A stretch of DNA of 64,000 nt from Ulota crispa (Eukaryota > Streptophyta > Bryopsida > Orthotrichales > Orthotrichaceae). Shown piece by piece: positions 1-12,161 of this stretch. Position numbers and translations under genes: made by a program. Every line of letters begins with the position of its first letter. Within the stretch, counting starts at the first letter, position 1. The notes beneath the pieces are model-generated. The model was not told where the DNA came from. It searched no databases and saw only the letters and a list, made by a program, of their open reading frames with translations. The stretch spans positions 3,472,001 through 3,536,000 of the forward strand of contig OY987250.1 in the NCBI GenBank assembly GCA_963920765.1. The letters are read 5' to 3'.

Positions 1-527
1 ACTCACAGATGTCTCAAACTTTGCATGTGCGGTGGAACAAAAACAATTCACTAGCAAGTGGAGATCCTGTGAGGTGAGAAGATTGAAGACTAGATTTTAT
101 GTTTGAAGCCCTCTAATGCTAACGTTCATCTGGGGAATGCTATATCATGAGCGGAGATCCATGAGCCGTGAACTCTGTGTTTTTTTTTTTTTTGGCAATC
201 TGGAGTAGAAAAGCACCAATTCTGTTTGACTAGCACCAAGCCTATAGAAAAAAAAAACATGATTACTTGGATAAAATCATCAAAAAAGTTTCAAATTAAA
301 AAAAAATTGGATGAAGTCACCAAATTGTGGATGAAACCCAAATTATAGAGTATTATGTGCTAATGTGATATTTTCTATCCAATATGAGGATGAATGTTGA
401 AATTTGGAGCACCACTACAACATTTTAAATCGCCACTTTGGCACTTCTTAGAAAATGAAAAAAAAAAAAAAAAAAAAACCCTACGTGAACTATGAGCCTA
501 GATTTTTGTCAAAAATACTCAATTTCA

Positions 528-594
528 CCTATAATTGTGTATATAGATAGGGCCCCTATAATTGTGTATATAGATAGGGCCCCTATAATTGTGC
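528..594. repeat. 27-bp tandem repeat, about 2.5 copies
   Basis: A 27-bp unit beginning CCTATAATTGTG and ending in TAGGGCC is repeated at 528, 555 and, truncated, at 582. The copies I compared are identical over the full units. It lies in AT-rich non-coding DNA. Confidence 0.85.
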
Positions 595-1012
595 ATTTTA
601 TATTTTAATCTTTTTATTAAAAAAAATTTGATTTTTTTAAATCATTGATTTTGAGCTCAAAATTGGTTCCTACTCACCAAATCTTGGCTCACCGCTCACA
701 GGCTCACCATTTTACGCTTACAAAATAGAGTTGTCCACATTCATCCAATCTTTTTACAACCTACATTGAATATTGCATTTACGTTGTCTCCACTCTATTT
801 TCTTGACATTTTACATTATATAAATACTAGTTTACAATCTTGTTGTACCAACAAGTGCAATAGCAATTGTATCACTAAATGTGGTCAATTAAGAAAAATG
901 CAATCTAGTTAACTTATAAATGCCAGTAACTAGATTCATTCATAACTTTTGTACTTTTATTTTTGTCTAAATTTTATACTTTGGTAAAATTATACTCTAC
1001 TCTATTTTTCAA

Positions 1013-1110
1013 TTGTGTGCCACATCACTTCCTATGCCACATCACCCCCTATCCTTGTGCCCCCCTATCCTCGTGCCCCTCTATCCTTGTGCCCCCTATC
1101 CCTATGCCCC
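1013..1110. repeat. C-rich pyrimidine tract, first of two related copies
   Basis: The + strand shows serial variants of a short CCCCTATCCTTGTGCC-like phrase. A related tract at 2685-2790 has variants of CCCATGACCCCATGCC. Both are followed within 100 bases by similar sequence reading TTAAACTTGT or TTAAAATTGTGCTCTAC, so they look like two members of a dispersed repeat. A 74-codon frame across it is compositionally biased and not treated as a gene. Confidence 0.5.
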
Positions 1111-3784
1111 CAAATTTTACTTTATTCCATTTATAAATTTAGTTAAACTTGTACTCTACTTTATTTTACTTCTCATCCAATATATACTCTATTTTATTTT
1201 TCATCCAAAATGGTATTCTTTTATATATATGAGATGAGATTTATTGTTGCTACAATAATCAATATTAGTAATAACCACAATAAAAATTTATTGGAGGTCT
1301 TGGCAACAACAATTATGCTGGAGAAAAACAAATAAGCAACGTCCATGCTATAAACTAGTATGAGGTATCCTAAAATCTAGAGAGTTGTATACGCCTCTAG
1401 GTGGCCAAAGAATGAGTCATGAGGTAACTTTCCTAGGTAAGGTAACCTAATTGTCAATGCAACCTAAATGCAATATTTAGTGCACTAATATAAAGCAGTT
1501 CACTCTTGTGGTCTCTTTTCACACACATCAATATGGTTTTTTGGAGTTTTGACTAAAGTTTGTGAGGGTATTGGGAATGAATATAGGTGTATCATTTTGC
1601 TAACAACACTAGTAGTTTTGAATGCAATTGTGTCTTTTGGAAAATTTATTAAGGTGGATATATTATTTTGATTTATTAAAACAATTGACAATCTTTGGAA
1701 TATATTAATGTTTTCTTCTTTCTTTTTTCCTATTTTTTGAATGGCTATTCTAATGTATGACTTAATTTTCTAAGTAAAACTTGAACATTTAAAGTACATG
1801 TGCACTTTTTAAGTGTCAAACATAGGTGTATCCCCTTTCCATAATCATTAAAACATTGGAAAATTTAGGTGATGAAAAATGGGATTATGGTCAAGAAAGT
1901 GTGCTTTTACTATTATACCTTTTTAATAAAACAACTAGTTCTAAAAAGGGTCAAACCTTGGGTCAAACACCCACTTGGACTTGTTTTTATATGGTTACCA
2001 TATTTTATTTTAATTTTATCTTTTTTTAATATTGTGGTGCTTATTGAGATTAAAGTTGCTTTGATACGTTGATTTTATTCAAGGGTAGTGGGACATTTGA
2101 AATTTGTTGGGCACTAATATGGCTCTTTGTGGATATCTTATGACATCAATGGTTTGAGTTTACTACCTTGGAAGTTGAAACTTGGAAGTTGAAAGGATAA
2201 AATTGTAACATCTGCCTAATTTTGTTTATTTTTTGTCAAGTTCCATCTGACATTAAATAAAATGCTAATAACTTGTTGAATTTGTCTTTTGTGCAAAAAC
2301 ATAATTGATAGCTTCCATTAATTTTTTTTGCCATTTGTAAAATTTTATCGTTTATTTGCAAGACCAAGGTTTTTGTCTTTAGTGTTGAATTTTATCCAAT
2401 GTCTAAATGTTTCCTTGCTAATTCTAGTTTAGATGGCAAACAACATTGAATAGCCCATCCACAAAAAACATTGTAAATTCATATTTTTTTGAGATAAAAA
2501 AATTACCTCCTTAGATGCTACATCATGCAAAATTGAGCATCAACAATGTCTATTTTGTTGTCAAATGAATGCAATCATCCAAATAAAATCTTGTTTGACA
2601 ACCTTAATCTTGTTGTGAGAATAAATTTCAATTTGGATACTATTATATAGCCCGTTGTACCAACAAGATTATGTCCCGCATAGTCCCCATGACCCCATGC
2701 CTCCCATGACCCCATCCTCCCATTCCCCCCACATGACCCCATGACTGCAAGCTCCCTATGACCCCATGCCCCCCATACTATCTCCTCATGCCACCTATGG
2801 TTAAACTAGTAGTTTACTTTGGTCAAACTTGTCTATTTTTAAGTGGACATCCAAATTTTTCTTTAGTTAAAATTGTGCTCTACTCTATTTTTACACAAAA
2901 CTTGTCTTTGACCAATCGGATGGAGAACCAAGCTTCAAAAGTTGATCAAATTCATCAATTATATAAGTAGATGTAAATTTTTGATCGTACAAGTCATATT
3001 CAATAACAAAAACTTAAAATTGTGGTGAAAAGCTTCTTTGATTTATTTTTCTTAGTTCTCAATCATCAAAAAGACTACCACTCCTCTATTTGTTTTTGAG
3101 TACTTGAGTACTTTTAGATCATGCTGTTCTTGTTCAAAACTAAAGGGAAGTTGTAGTAAACTGCAGTCTTGAAGGAAGGAAAATCAAAACTAGATTAGTG
3201 TTGTTGTAAACTACATCTTTGAAGGAATATGATTTCTTGATAAGATAAAGTGGATAGGGTTTTATCTACAATTATCTGGATAGGGTTCTACCTACAATTA
3301 TCTAGTTCAATTAATTCATTACATCTTCTATTACACAATTCATTTCAATGCATTTTTGCTTTCACAGGTCATCCAATGATGGTTTTTTTTAGTGATATAT
3401 GTGAGAGCAAGTTGCCTCTCTTTTAGTCTTTGTTGACGGTACGCAATTGCACTGATCAAATTTTTTTATCCATGTATGCATTTTTCATTTGGTTGAAGTG
3501 AGTTGTAAATGATCATATGAGTCAATTGATGATAGTATTTTACATTGTTTGCTACTTGTTGGTACAGATGAAAATGCATATAATTTTGGTTGATTGATGA
3601 ATTGTGATTGTTTGTAGTTGTGCAAATTATTAGATTTACAAGTATAAAAACGTGGAATGTTTTGTGAATTTGATTGAAAAGTTGGAAATTTGTTTTCTTA
3701 CTTTCGCATTATAGACTTCATGAACTAATACAAAGTTTGGTCGTTTTGTAACATTTTGCAGGATATTTGCAAACTTCTAAAAAA

Positions 3785-5585
3785 ATGGGTGTCAATGTCA
3801 AAGTGGTATTGGGAATTTTGGGTAATGTTCCATATTGTTGTAACAAATTCTTATTCAAACTTTCATGTGTAATTTTTTTTAGTTTACACTAACTAAATGG
3901 CATTGTCCCCAACAATGTCTTATGCTTGTGTTCAGGCAATATTAGTGCTCTCTTGTTGTTCTCTTCACCAATGTAAGTGACATGAATTCCATCCATTTCT
4001 TCTCTCCTAAAAACATGCATTTGTTCACAAATTTTTCAATATCAAGCAATTAGAGATATAAGAATTGGCAAAGAAATTTAAGCATTTTTTAAGTTTATAT
4101 TTTCATTTTCAGCATTTTGTTATGTATTGACTTTTACAAAGTCTTCATTCTAACATGATTAGTACCAAAGGAAAATTTTACATAATTTCACAACTATTAT
4201 CTGCAATTGCTATATATTAACTTTGAGAATATCTACAATTTTGTATTGTAACTATAAAATCTATTGTTACAATTAACGCTACGCTTGATATTTTGTATAT
4301 TTTCAGTCCTATGTTCTATAAAATTGTGAAAGAGAGGACGGTGGGAGATTACTCAGGAATTCCATACGTGGCCACCCTCCTCAATTGCCTACTTTGGGTT
4401 CTCTATGGCCTTCCAATGGTGACATTCCAAGTGCTGGTGGTTAGCGTCAATGCTGCAGGCGCGGTGCTTGCATTTACATTCATTGTGTTGTATTTTGTAT
4501 ACGCACCAAAAAACATGCGGGTACACACCACAATGCACAAGAGTATCAAGAAATGTATTAAATTTTGAATGTCAATGTATTTTTGAAGTTTTAGCACATT
4601 TAAAAATACTTTTTGCCACTTGAAGTAGCTATAAAATCCTCATTTGGAATCATTGATTTGATTTTTATGAGATTATGACAAACTTGAGTGTTCTTTATTT
4701 TTATGCAGATAAGAGTGACACAAGCTTTTACAGTGGCTGTGATAGCATTTATTGCAATGACAATACTTGTGTTAAAACTAGTTGCGGACCATGATAAGCG
4801 CAAAACGGTGGTTGGAAGCTTGAGTGTTGTGTTTGCAATTGTGATGTACATTTCTCCTCTTACAATCATTGTGAGTTTTATCAACACCCCAAACCCTTGA
4901 TCATTTGAAAAAGAGCAATTTTCTTTACTACTATCCTTGAATTATTGTTTGGTACTTGATTTGAAACATCAATGTTTATTCCCTACGTTTTTTGATGGAA
5001 ATAGTTTTATTCTTATTGTTTAAGTATCTACCATAATTTTTGTGCAGAGGATGGTGATTCAAACCCGCAGTGTGAAATACATGCCATTCTTGCTTTCAAT
5101 GTTCATGTTTGTCAATGGCATAATGTGGACCATCTACGCATTCATTGGTGGAATTGATGTTTTTATTGTTGTAAGCCAACTACTCACAACATCCACTCTA
5201 GTTGTTGTATTATTACGTAAAATCTTAAAGCGTGGTTCCATCTTTGTCCTAACTTTACAAGTTCCAAATCAATCTCATTATCCCAAGTACTATTGAATTG
5301 TAAAAACAACTTGGTTTTTGCTAGGCCTGGCTCTTACAACAAAGTCCCATTTTCTTTGCGTCTATGTGGGATTATGACTTAAAGCATATTGTGAAATCAC
5401 AAGTCTTGATTTTTGCCCTAAAATAATAGGTTGCATGATTTTTTTTGTGGAGCCAGATTCCCAATGGCCTTGGTGCACTTGCTGCGATTGCCCAGTTATT
5501 AGTGTATGCCTACTACAAAAATGCTACACCAAAGAACGTAGACAAGAAAGGTAATCCTATAATGCCAGATCCTATTCCCCTATAA
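3785..5585 (+). CDS. SWEET-family sugar transporter (MtN3/saliva type), 6 exons, 233 aa
   Basis: Predicted membrane uniporter for sugars of the SWEET family. Exons: 3785-3821, 3936-3972, 4307-4520, 4709-4870, 5048-5170, 5457-5585; all introns are GT-AG and the phases join to one 233-residue frame ending TAA. The start gives [20 protein letters not shown], the expected first helix. Visible family motifs are [12 protein letters not shown] with [21 protein letters not shown] (second helix), MYISPLTII with TRSVKYMPF (the second MtN3 repeat), [10 protein letters not shown], and [20 protein letters not shown] (last helix). The helix prolines typical of the family are present. Two three-helix MtN3 repeats plus a linker helix give seven membrane segments. 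The C-terminal tail after the last helix is only about 20 residues, short compared with many flowering-plant SWEETs. Subfamily, substrate and target membrane cannot be told by eye. Five introns is the usual plant SWEET arrangement. Confidence 0.93.
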
Positions 5586-6576
5586 ATTAAGGACTATAAA
5601 CAAGATTGGCCAAGATGTATGTAATCAGTTGCATCCCATCTTAATCTTAGCAAGAGGTTTTGTACATCCTTTTAATATGAGTAGTATTAGTCCTATAACC
5701 ACACTTTCATAGTTGTAGTTGTTTCCAGATTTTAAATTAACTTGGTTTTGCACAAAGCATAGCTCTTGATGTGCACATATATAGCTTAGTGTCAAAGTAA
5801 ATAAACACTAAAGCTATAGCTAGTTTTTTTTATGCATGTGTATATTTTAGCTGTTTAATGCAGCGTTAGCATCTTCAAATGGTGCAAGCAAGCTTAAGCT
5901 TTGACGTCTCTATTGTTTGTGCTCATTACAATGCAAGGGTAAAGGAACTGAATGGATTGGATTATTTTGAACTAGAAACATTGAGGATTTGATTAAATTT
6001 GAAGAGTTTAAACTCACATATCTACTTCTACTTCACATGTTGATGAACCATAGGTTCTTCTATGCAATATTGAACTTACAATCGATATTATATGAGTCTA
6101 GGAATGCAATGGCAGTCTTTGAATGGCCTCCAAGTCCAATTCTAAAGAATTGTAGGGAGTTGTATTCTCCAGAATAAAAGTCTTTGGAGAAGTTTGTGGT
6201 TATCAGATATAAACTTTAAAATTGCTCTTATTGCAATTAGACTTAGACTTGGAGTTAAAAATTGTCAACAAACGAGGTTTTTAGAGTAATGTAAATTAAA
6301 ATTCTCTTAAGGATAACCAAATCTCCACTTCCAAGATGAAGACGTCACTAAAGTGCCACAACCTTAGCCCTCACTATTGGCAAAAACCCAAGCATTCATG
6401 ATTCACAACTAAAACACAAGAAACAAAATTTCTAATGGATTGAAACCCAAACATTCATGATTCACAACTAAAACATAAGAAACAAAATTGTTGATGGATT
6501 GAATGAATTAATAAAGACTTGGTGCCAACTAACCCAAGTTCAATTTCTCTACTTGCCATGATATGTACTGGAACAA
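5586..6576. other. Convergent intergenic region between SWEET (+) and GatA (-)
   Basis: Both flanking genes end here, so it holds their 3' untranslated regions. I see no gene. A tandem duplication of a 59-bp unit lies at 6384-6501, each copy beginning AAACCCAA and containing CATTCATGATTCACAACT, with a few differences between copies. Confidence 0.6.
6384..6501. repeat. 59-bp tandem duplication
   Basis: Two near-identical copies start at 6384 and 6443. They share CATTCATGATTCACAACTAA and differ at a handful of positions. Located just downstream of the GatA stop codon on the opposite strand. Confidence 0.8.
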
Positions 6577-9500
6577 CTATGCTACTAGAGTTGGAGCGCT
6601 GAAGCTCGTTGGTAGCGTTTGCTCAAAGATATGTCCAAGGCGCAATAGGCTTTCCTGTAAAGAAAATCAACAACACTTCCCTTAAGAATGACTAGATTGC
6701 CAAGGCACTACCAAAAACACACCTCAAAAGATTTAAGGCAGTAGGTTCATTAGAGAAAACAACAAATTACCTAAAAGCAAAGAGGATTTTAGGGTTTATG
6801 GTTTAGGATTTAGGGTTTATGGTTTATGCTTTACAAGCGCTGGACAAAATAAAGTGCTCCAAATTTCTAGAGCAGAAGCAACAACAAAGACGCACTTCCA
6901 AGCATAGTTTCAAGAAAATGTGTTTGTAATTTACCTCTCCAAATGCTGGACCAATCATCTGAAGACCAACAGGCAGACCACGAGACCCACCCTTAGTAAG
7001 GCCACATGGAACCACAAGAGCAGGAAGTCCGGCAAGGTTCACATTCACCTGTTCAATCCAGGCAGTGTTAATCTCAAAAATACCCTGCTATCCAATCTCA
7101 ACGCTTTCAGATGTGAGCCCAAGATACACACAACTAGTCGTACAAACGCAATTTGTGAACAAGCAAGAGACTTCATCAAACCCTAAACCCTAAAAACCCC
7201 AATCAAAATAAACCAAATCTGCAGAAAGTGCAAGGTTAGTAACACTTACCGTCATAAGATCTCCAACGTACATAGCCAATGGGTCGTTCACCTTCTCGCC
7301 TGCATACGGTTTTGAAAAAGGTAGATCAGCACCCATACGTGTCAGTTTTTGTGGAGAGAAACACTCTTTTTAACTAAGAGAGGCCAAATGAGCGATCTAT
7401 GCACTGACTAACCACAATATTCAAGAGCAAAGCAAATCTTTAATGAAATAAGCCTACTAAATTTGGTACTTTTGCACATGGGCTTGTAATCACGCACTTA
7501 ACCCTGGTACAAGCTAAAAGATAAACATGCTTTACATATGCGCTTGGGTGGGCCACTAAGGCAAGAACGATATTAGCTGTAGAAATAACAAAGATTGCCA
7601 GATTTTTCAAATGCTTTCCGGAAAACACTGTGTTTATGGCAAACAGTCTCAACAGAAAGTGCACTTGGCCAAGAGCAAAAATAAGAAGTTGCATTGACTT
7701 AATCGAACTAGGCAAATGAAAGGTCGTTTATACCTATCTTATATGCAGCTGTGGGCGCCACGGGTGAAATGAGTAGGTCCACTTCTTGAAGAGCACTCTT
7801 GAAGTCCTGCTGAATAACTGTTCGCACCTGATTCATCCCAATTGAACAAGCCCAAATGTTCAGAGGAGACAACAGCTGAGAGACTCGTGACCACCTTCGA
7901 AAGCCCTCAGAAAAAAATAAAAGAAAAAAGAAAACTCAAAACCTGAGCTAAGCAAGCATATAAACTAGTACTGTTACTCTATTATTTGATAATTCAATAC
8001 GTTAAACCAGCTCTAGTATGATTTCCATCCCACAAGTATTTCTACAATTTGTTGTATGCTGCTCAAGGCCGGACCTGTTGAGCCTTCTTGTAAAATGCGT
8101 CATAGTAGCCAGCTGACAAGGCATATGTTCCCATCAAGATCCGCCGTTTCACCTACGTTTCAACATATCATTGCGCTCACAATAAGAATACCAAGTTGGG
8201 TATTTTTTGCACTTGAGCTAATAACCATGGCACTTGAACTCCATGGAGCCTAAAAAGACCCAAAAAAAAAATCATTCAAAGATTGTCTACGAAAATTAGG
8301 ATTCGTAAAAGATAAAAGAAAGTTTCAGAAGTAGAAATAACATAAAAACGGCCAAATTTGGCCAAGTGCAAAGACACCATATTGGCTACTTATATGAAAC
8401 TGGATAGGAGCGGAAGTGCTATGCACGTAGCCACTAGCAATGTTTTTCTAACAAAAATAAAATAAAATAAAGTCAACTACTTCTAAATTGTACAAAGTGT
8501 TGACTAATTAGAACGCGAGAATAATTCATGAACATCTGGGATTTCCTTACCTCAGGACCGAATCCCTGAGCTCGAGAGTTGCCATACATGGACATCACTT
8601 CTTCACCATGTGCTCGAGGCCCATACCTATCCCAATTTACAACAGAAAAATAAGCATACCAGTGCTTTAAGCAACGTATCAGAACAAGGTGATCATATTA
8701 AGGGCAACGTGGTGAACAGACAGCCAGCTTTTTATACAATTTTTTTGGAAAAAACAATTAGCGTGGCATTGTTTAAAAGCGCATTATTCTGAAATTCTGC
8801 AAGGGCAAGATACCTGACACCGTCATAGCGAGCGAGGTTTGAAGAGGCTTCTGAAGTTGCTAGTACATAATACGCTGGGAGGCCAATTGAAAAGTTAGGC
8901 ATTGCGACCTAAGGTTCCCACATTTTGTAAGAGTTAGCTGAGTTCTCCGGTCAAAAAGCAATCGCTGTAAACTAGCCATGAAACGTCTAAAAAAATGTCT
9001 AAGATAAAGGAAAGAAAAGAAAAACCCCTTTTAAGTTCAACAAATGCAAGCCAATGCAAAACCTGCGTTACCTCTCTAACAGACGCACCAAGGCTCTCCA
9101 GATGAGCTCCAGCTTGTCGAACAGCTAACAGAACATCCTCATCAACACCATCACCGACAGTTTCACTGATAATGCCGAATTTCACTCCTGCCAAAGGCTT
9201 GCTATCCAGACTATCAATAGGGAGCAGGTTCGTTGTATAGTCTGGTACGTCCTAATTCCCAAACCACAGCAACCCGTTTTCAGCAACGACAAACGCTACA
9301 TTACCAAAGATGAAGTGCACTTCTAGGTAGCATCACAATCATGACATTGGTAAATATATTTCAACGAAGAAATGATACTAAATGGAACACTCAATGCTCA
9401 AGGTCTCTTAAAGAGACCATTACAGCTGTAACTTGTAACCAAACAAGAGTTTCTCTAAGGTCTACTTCAGATTGCACAGGTCAAAGCATTAACTTCGGAT

Positions 9501-11879
9501 TACAAGCTTGAAATTTGAACTAACATCATCTACACCAAGAGATACGCTTAAAATTAAGCATTTCAGACACCCAATGATGCAGTTCTGGTAACAACAGATC
9601 AATCCCCCTCAAAGAGGCAGTTCAAAACCTTCATATCATAAATGTCTCATATCATAAATAGTCTTAACATGACACACAGCTAACTCTTCATGCTGACGTT
9701 CAACAAAACAAGAAAACACACAAGAAAAGCAATTCTGCAGCAGCCAATGTGTAAGAATTATTGTTATTTCAAGCTTGATGCTTTGACCTATTCAATCTAA
9801 AGTAGATCATACTGAACTAAACCTTAAACCTTAAACCCTAAACCCTAATAAAGCGCTGTACTCATCACACATACAAGGAGGGTGGTCATCACAAATACAA
9901 GGGGGTGGTCATCAAAAATACAAGGGGGGTGGGTTACCTGGGGGCTACACGTAGAGTCGTTCTTGTCAGCACCAGCAACAGCTTCCAGAAGAATTGCAGC
10001 ATCCATCACCGAGTTTCCAAAGCAGCCCACCACATCAAGAGACGACGCATACGCCATCAAACCAAACCTGGAAACGCGACCATACGAAGGCTTCAGCCCT
10101 ACAACACCACAGAAACTTGCAGGCTGCCGAATGCTGCCGCCAGTATCACTTCCCAACGCCCCTGCACACTGCCCAGCAGCCACAGCCGCTGCCGAGCCGC
10201 CTGAAGAGCCTCCCGGAACCCTCGACAAATCCCACGGATTACACGTAACCTGCACACCATGAGCGCACATGGCTATCCATCAACAATGCCGCTCAAGAAA
10301 ACTAAGCCTCAAAAAGTCGAAAAACATTCAAGTTCTTAGGGTAAAGAGGATTGTCACTAAAGTAGGAGGCTCATGAATGGATCATCTAAGGGCTGAAACT
10401 GAGTTTTGGAGAGGTGAAACTTCTTGAAATAATGTTCAGTAAATTTTCCTTCAAAGACGAGAGGAACTGGCATCTGACCCAAGTTGCTTCATATTTTTTC
10501 AAGCTTTGTGAAATTAGTTATGAAATTTTGAAGTTGAAATGGCATAGGGCTCTAAGCAACGTGCGCACAATAAAAAGAAGGAAAAGCGGCATGCACAACA
10601 AAAAAAAACACCTGAAAATTATGGTCCAAGGGTATTTGTGAGATTTCTGAAAATGCAGGGGTATCTATGCAAATATTGCAAAGTTCAGGGGTATCCATGA
10701 AATTTTCCCTATAAATAAACCCTACAAAACCAAGGATTTTGGTTATGAATTGACCGGTTCCATTGTGTGAAAAGTGATGGGACCAGATTTTATGACACCG
10801 GCATTAGAGAAGAGTGTTGATAGTGTTGGTTAAAGAATATACAGAATTGGACAAAAAAAAGTCCTGAAATGGAAAAGTTCAAAATTGCTGAGAAAAAATT
10901 AGGAAGAAATCTGTGGAATTGTATCAGTATGAATAAACCCTAAAAAAACAAAGGATTTTGGTTGTGAATTGACCAGTTGCATTGATCATGTTGTGAAAAG
11001 TGATGGGACCAGATTTTATGTCACCGGAATTAGAGAAGAGTGTCGATAGTGTTGGTTGAAGAATACAGAATTGGACGAAATACAAATAAACCCTATAGAA
11101 ACCAAGGATTTTGGTTGTGGATTGACCAGTTCCATTGATCATGGTGTGAAAAGTGATGGGACCAGATTTTATGGCACCGGAATTAGAGAAGAGCGTTGAT
11201 AGTGTTGGTTTAAAGAAATTCAGAATTGGACGACATAAAGTCCTGAAATGGACCAGTTCAAATTGCTGAGAAAACGTTAGGGTTCTGGTATGACCTGATA
11301 AGCGGAGCCTTCCGTAGAGCTCCCCATTCCGAACTCATCCATATTCGTCTTGCCGACAAGAATGGCGCCGGATGATCGCAGTTTAGCGACAGCAGTGGCG
11401 TCGAACGGAGGGCAATAGCCGCGCAGGATTTGAGAGCCACCGGTGCTCGGCATGTCGCGAGTGCATAAATTATCCTTCACGCCCAGCGGCACGCCAGCCA
11501 ACGGGCCCAGCTCCACCGAGCCGCCCTCCTGCGCAATCCGCTTGTCCAATTCCTGCGCATCTTGCAGCGCCTTCTCCGACGACACGTGCAGAAAGCTGCG
11601 TATGTGCGGTTCCCGGTCTCTCAACTTCGTCAGATAAGCTTCCGTGATCTCCACTGCGCTTCGCTCTCTCGTGACCAGACTCTCTCGAATCTTGCGAATG
11701 ACGGACACTGGACTTGCTGCAGCGACGACGGACGATTCCGTTGTTGCGGTTGCGGGAGTCGCGCATTGCACTTGCGTCGAGCCCGTCCGCAGTACAATCC
11801 GCAAATTTGAGGAATGGAGAACTTGCGGCTGGCCTCCTGGCCCGACCTTGCGAGTCCACATTGGGCGTGAGTGCAGCAT
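6577..11879 (-). CDS. GATA: Glutamyl-tRNA(Gln) amidotransferase subunit A, organellar; 10 exons, 553 aa
   Basis: GatA is the amidase subunit of the GatCAB complex, which turns Glu-tRNA(Gln) into Gln-tRNA(Gln) in chloroplasts and mitochondria. Exons, high to low: 11879-11295, 10249-9938, 9251-9072, 8908-8814, 8626-8551, 8152-8075, 7827-7734, 7299-7250, 7048-6935, 6654-6577; all GT-AG and in phase. The amidase triad is complete: Lys135 in GVPLGVKDN, Ser210 in [11 protein letters not shown] and Ser234 in [12 protein letters not shown], with the 75 and 99 residue spacing of the family. The C-terminal half reads [20 protein letters not shown] and [15 protein letters not shown], typical of GatA. 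I chose the ATG at 11879 because the next 40 residues ([14 protein letters not shown]...) have no acidic residue and look like a transit peptide; the frame stays open to an upstream ATG at 12053 that would add 58 acidic residues. Intron 1 (10250-11294) is rich in repeats. Confidence 0.95.
6788..6830. repeat. Degenerate telomere-type repeat (TTTAGGG-like) in GatA intron 9
   Basis: The + strand shows several spaced TTTAGGG or close variants (TTTAGGGTTTATGGTTTAGG). Similar short tracts, on the complementary sense, occur in other GatA introns at 7183-7200 (AAACCCTAAACCCTAAAAAC) and 9822-9849 (AAACCTTAAACCCTAAACCC). These match the plant telomere unit but are only a few copies long. Confidence 0.6.
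10558..10709. mobile_element. Half copy of a Mutator-like foldback element in GatA intron 1
   Basis: This stretch matches the right half of the element family seen complete at 12162-12958 and 53233-53891: it contains GCATGCACAAC, GGTCCAAGGGTATTTGTG, GCAGGGGTATCTATGC, TTCAGGGGTATCCATG and ends AATTTTCCC. I could not find the matching left terminus within the intron, so it appears truncated. Confidence 0.6.
10714..11280. repeat. Three direct copies of a 150-200 bp repeat in GatA intron 1
   Basis: Copies start near 10714, 10932 and 11085, each opening AATAAACCCTA and continuing CAAGGATTTTGG, TGAAAAGTGATGGGACCAGA and TTAGAGAAGAG. Copies one and three also share a tail with AAGTCCTGAAATGGA and TTGCTGAGAAAA; copy two lacks it. 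The third copy ends about 15 bases from the intron's 5' splice site, so the array sits directly against exon 1. Confidence 0.8.
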
Positions 11880-12161
11880 TGCGCACACAATCTCGCAGGA
11901 GCAACTGCAGAAATACCGCTTCCGCCCTATGAAAGATTGCCCTCCTCCATCACCGAGCTCGTCGTGTTCGCAATCCCCGATCAAAAGACTCTCGACACTT
12001 TCTGCATTCGAGTGATCCTCGATACAGACCTCGGTACGTTCACTCATGGTCATCCATGTTCACCTTCAATCATCCACGGTCATCCTTGTCTACCCACATT
12101 CATCCAAGATCATCCACCTAGCATACACAGGATTGCTGAGAATTGACACCTTTTGAAAGAA

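Larger units (their letters stand above)
1..3784. other. AT-rich intergenic region without a supported gene
   Basis: No open reading frame here shows a family signature or a plausible splice structure; the longest are about 70 codons of low-complexity sequence. It holds poly-A and poly-T runs (for example 458-478), a short 27-bp tandem repeat (528-594), and two related C-rich tracts at about 1015-1110 and 2685-2790, each followed by similar AT-rich sequence. The last few hundred bases are the 5' flank of the SWEET gene; I cannot place a promoter element with confidence. Confidence 0.6.

Noticed and set aside
9882..10262. Plus-strand frames of 84-126 codons opposite GatA exon 2
   Set aside because: They lie antisense to a strongly conserved amidase exon and reflect its composition.
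11277..12053. Taking GatA exon 1 as running to its stop at 11277 with the ATG at 12053
   Set aside because: The frame past 11295 lies in the intron after a clear donor, and the downstream exon continues the amidase motif exactly; the upstream ATG adds an acidic stretch unlike a transit peptide.
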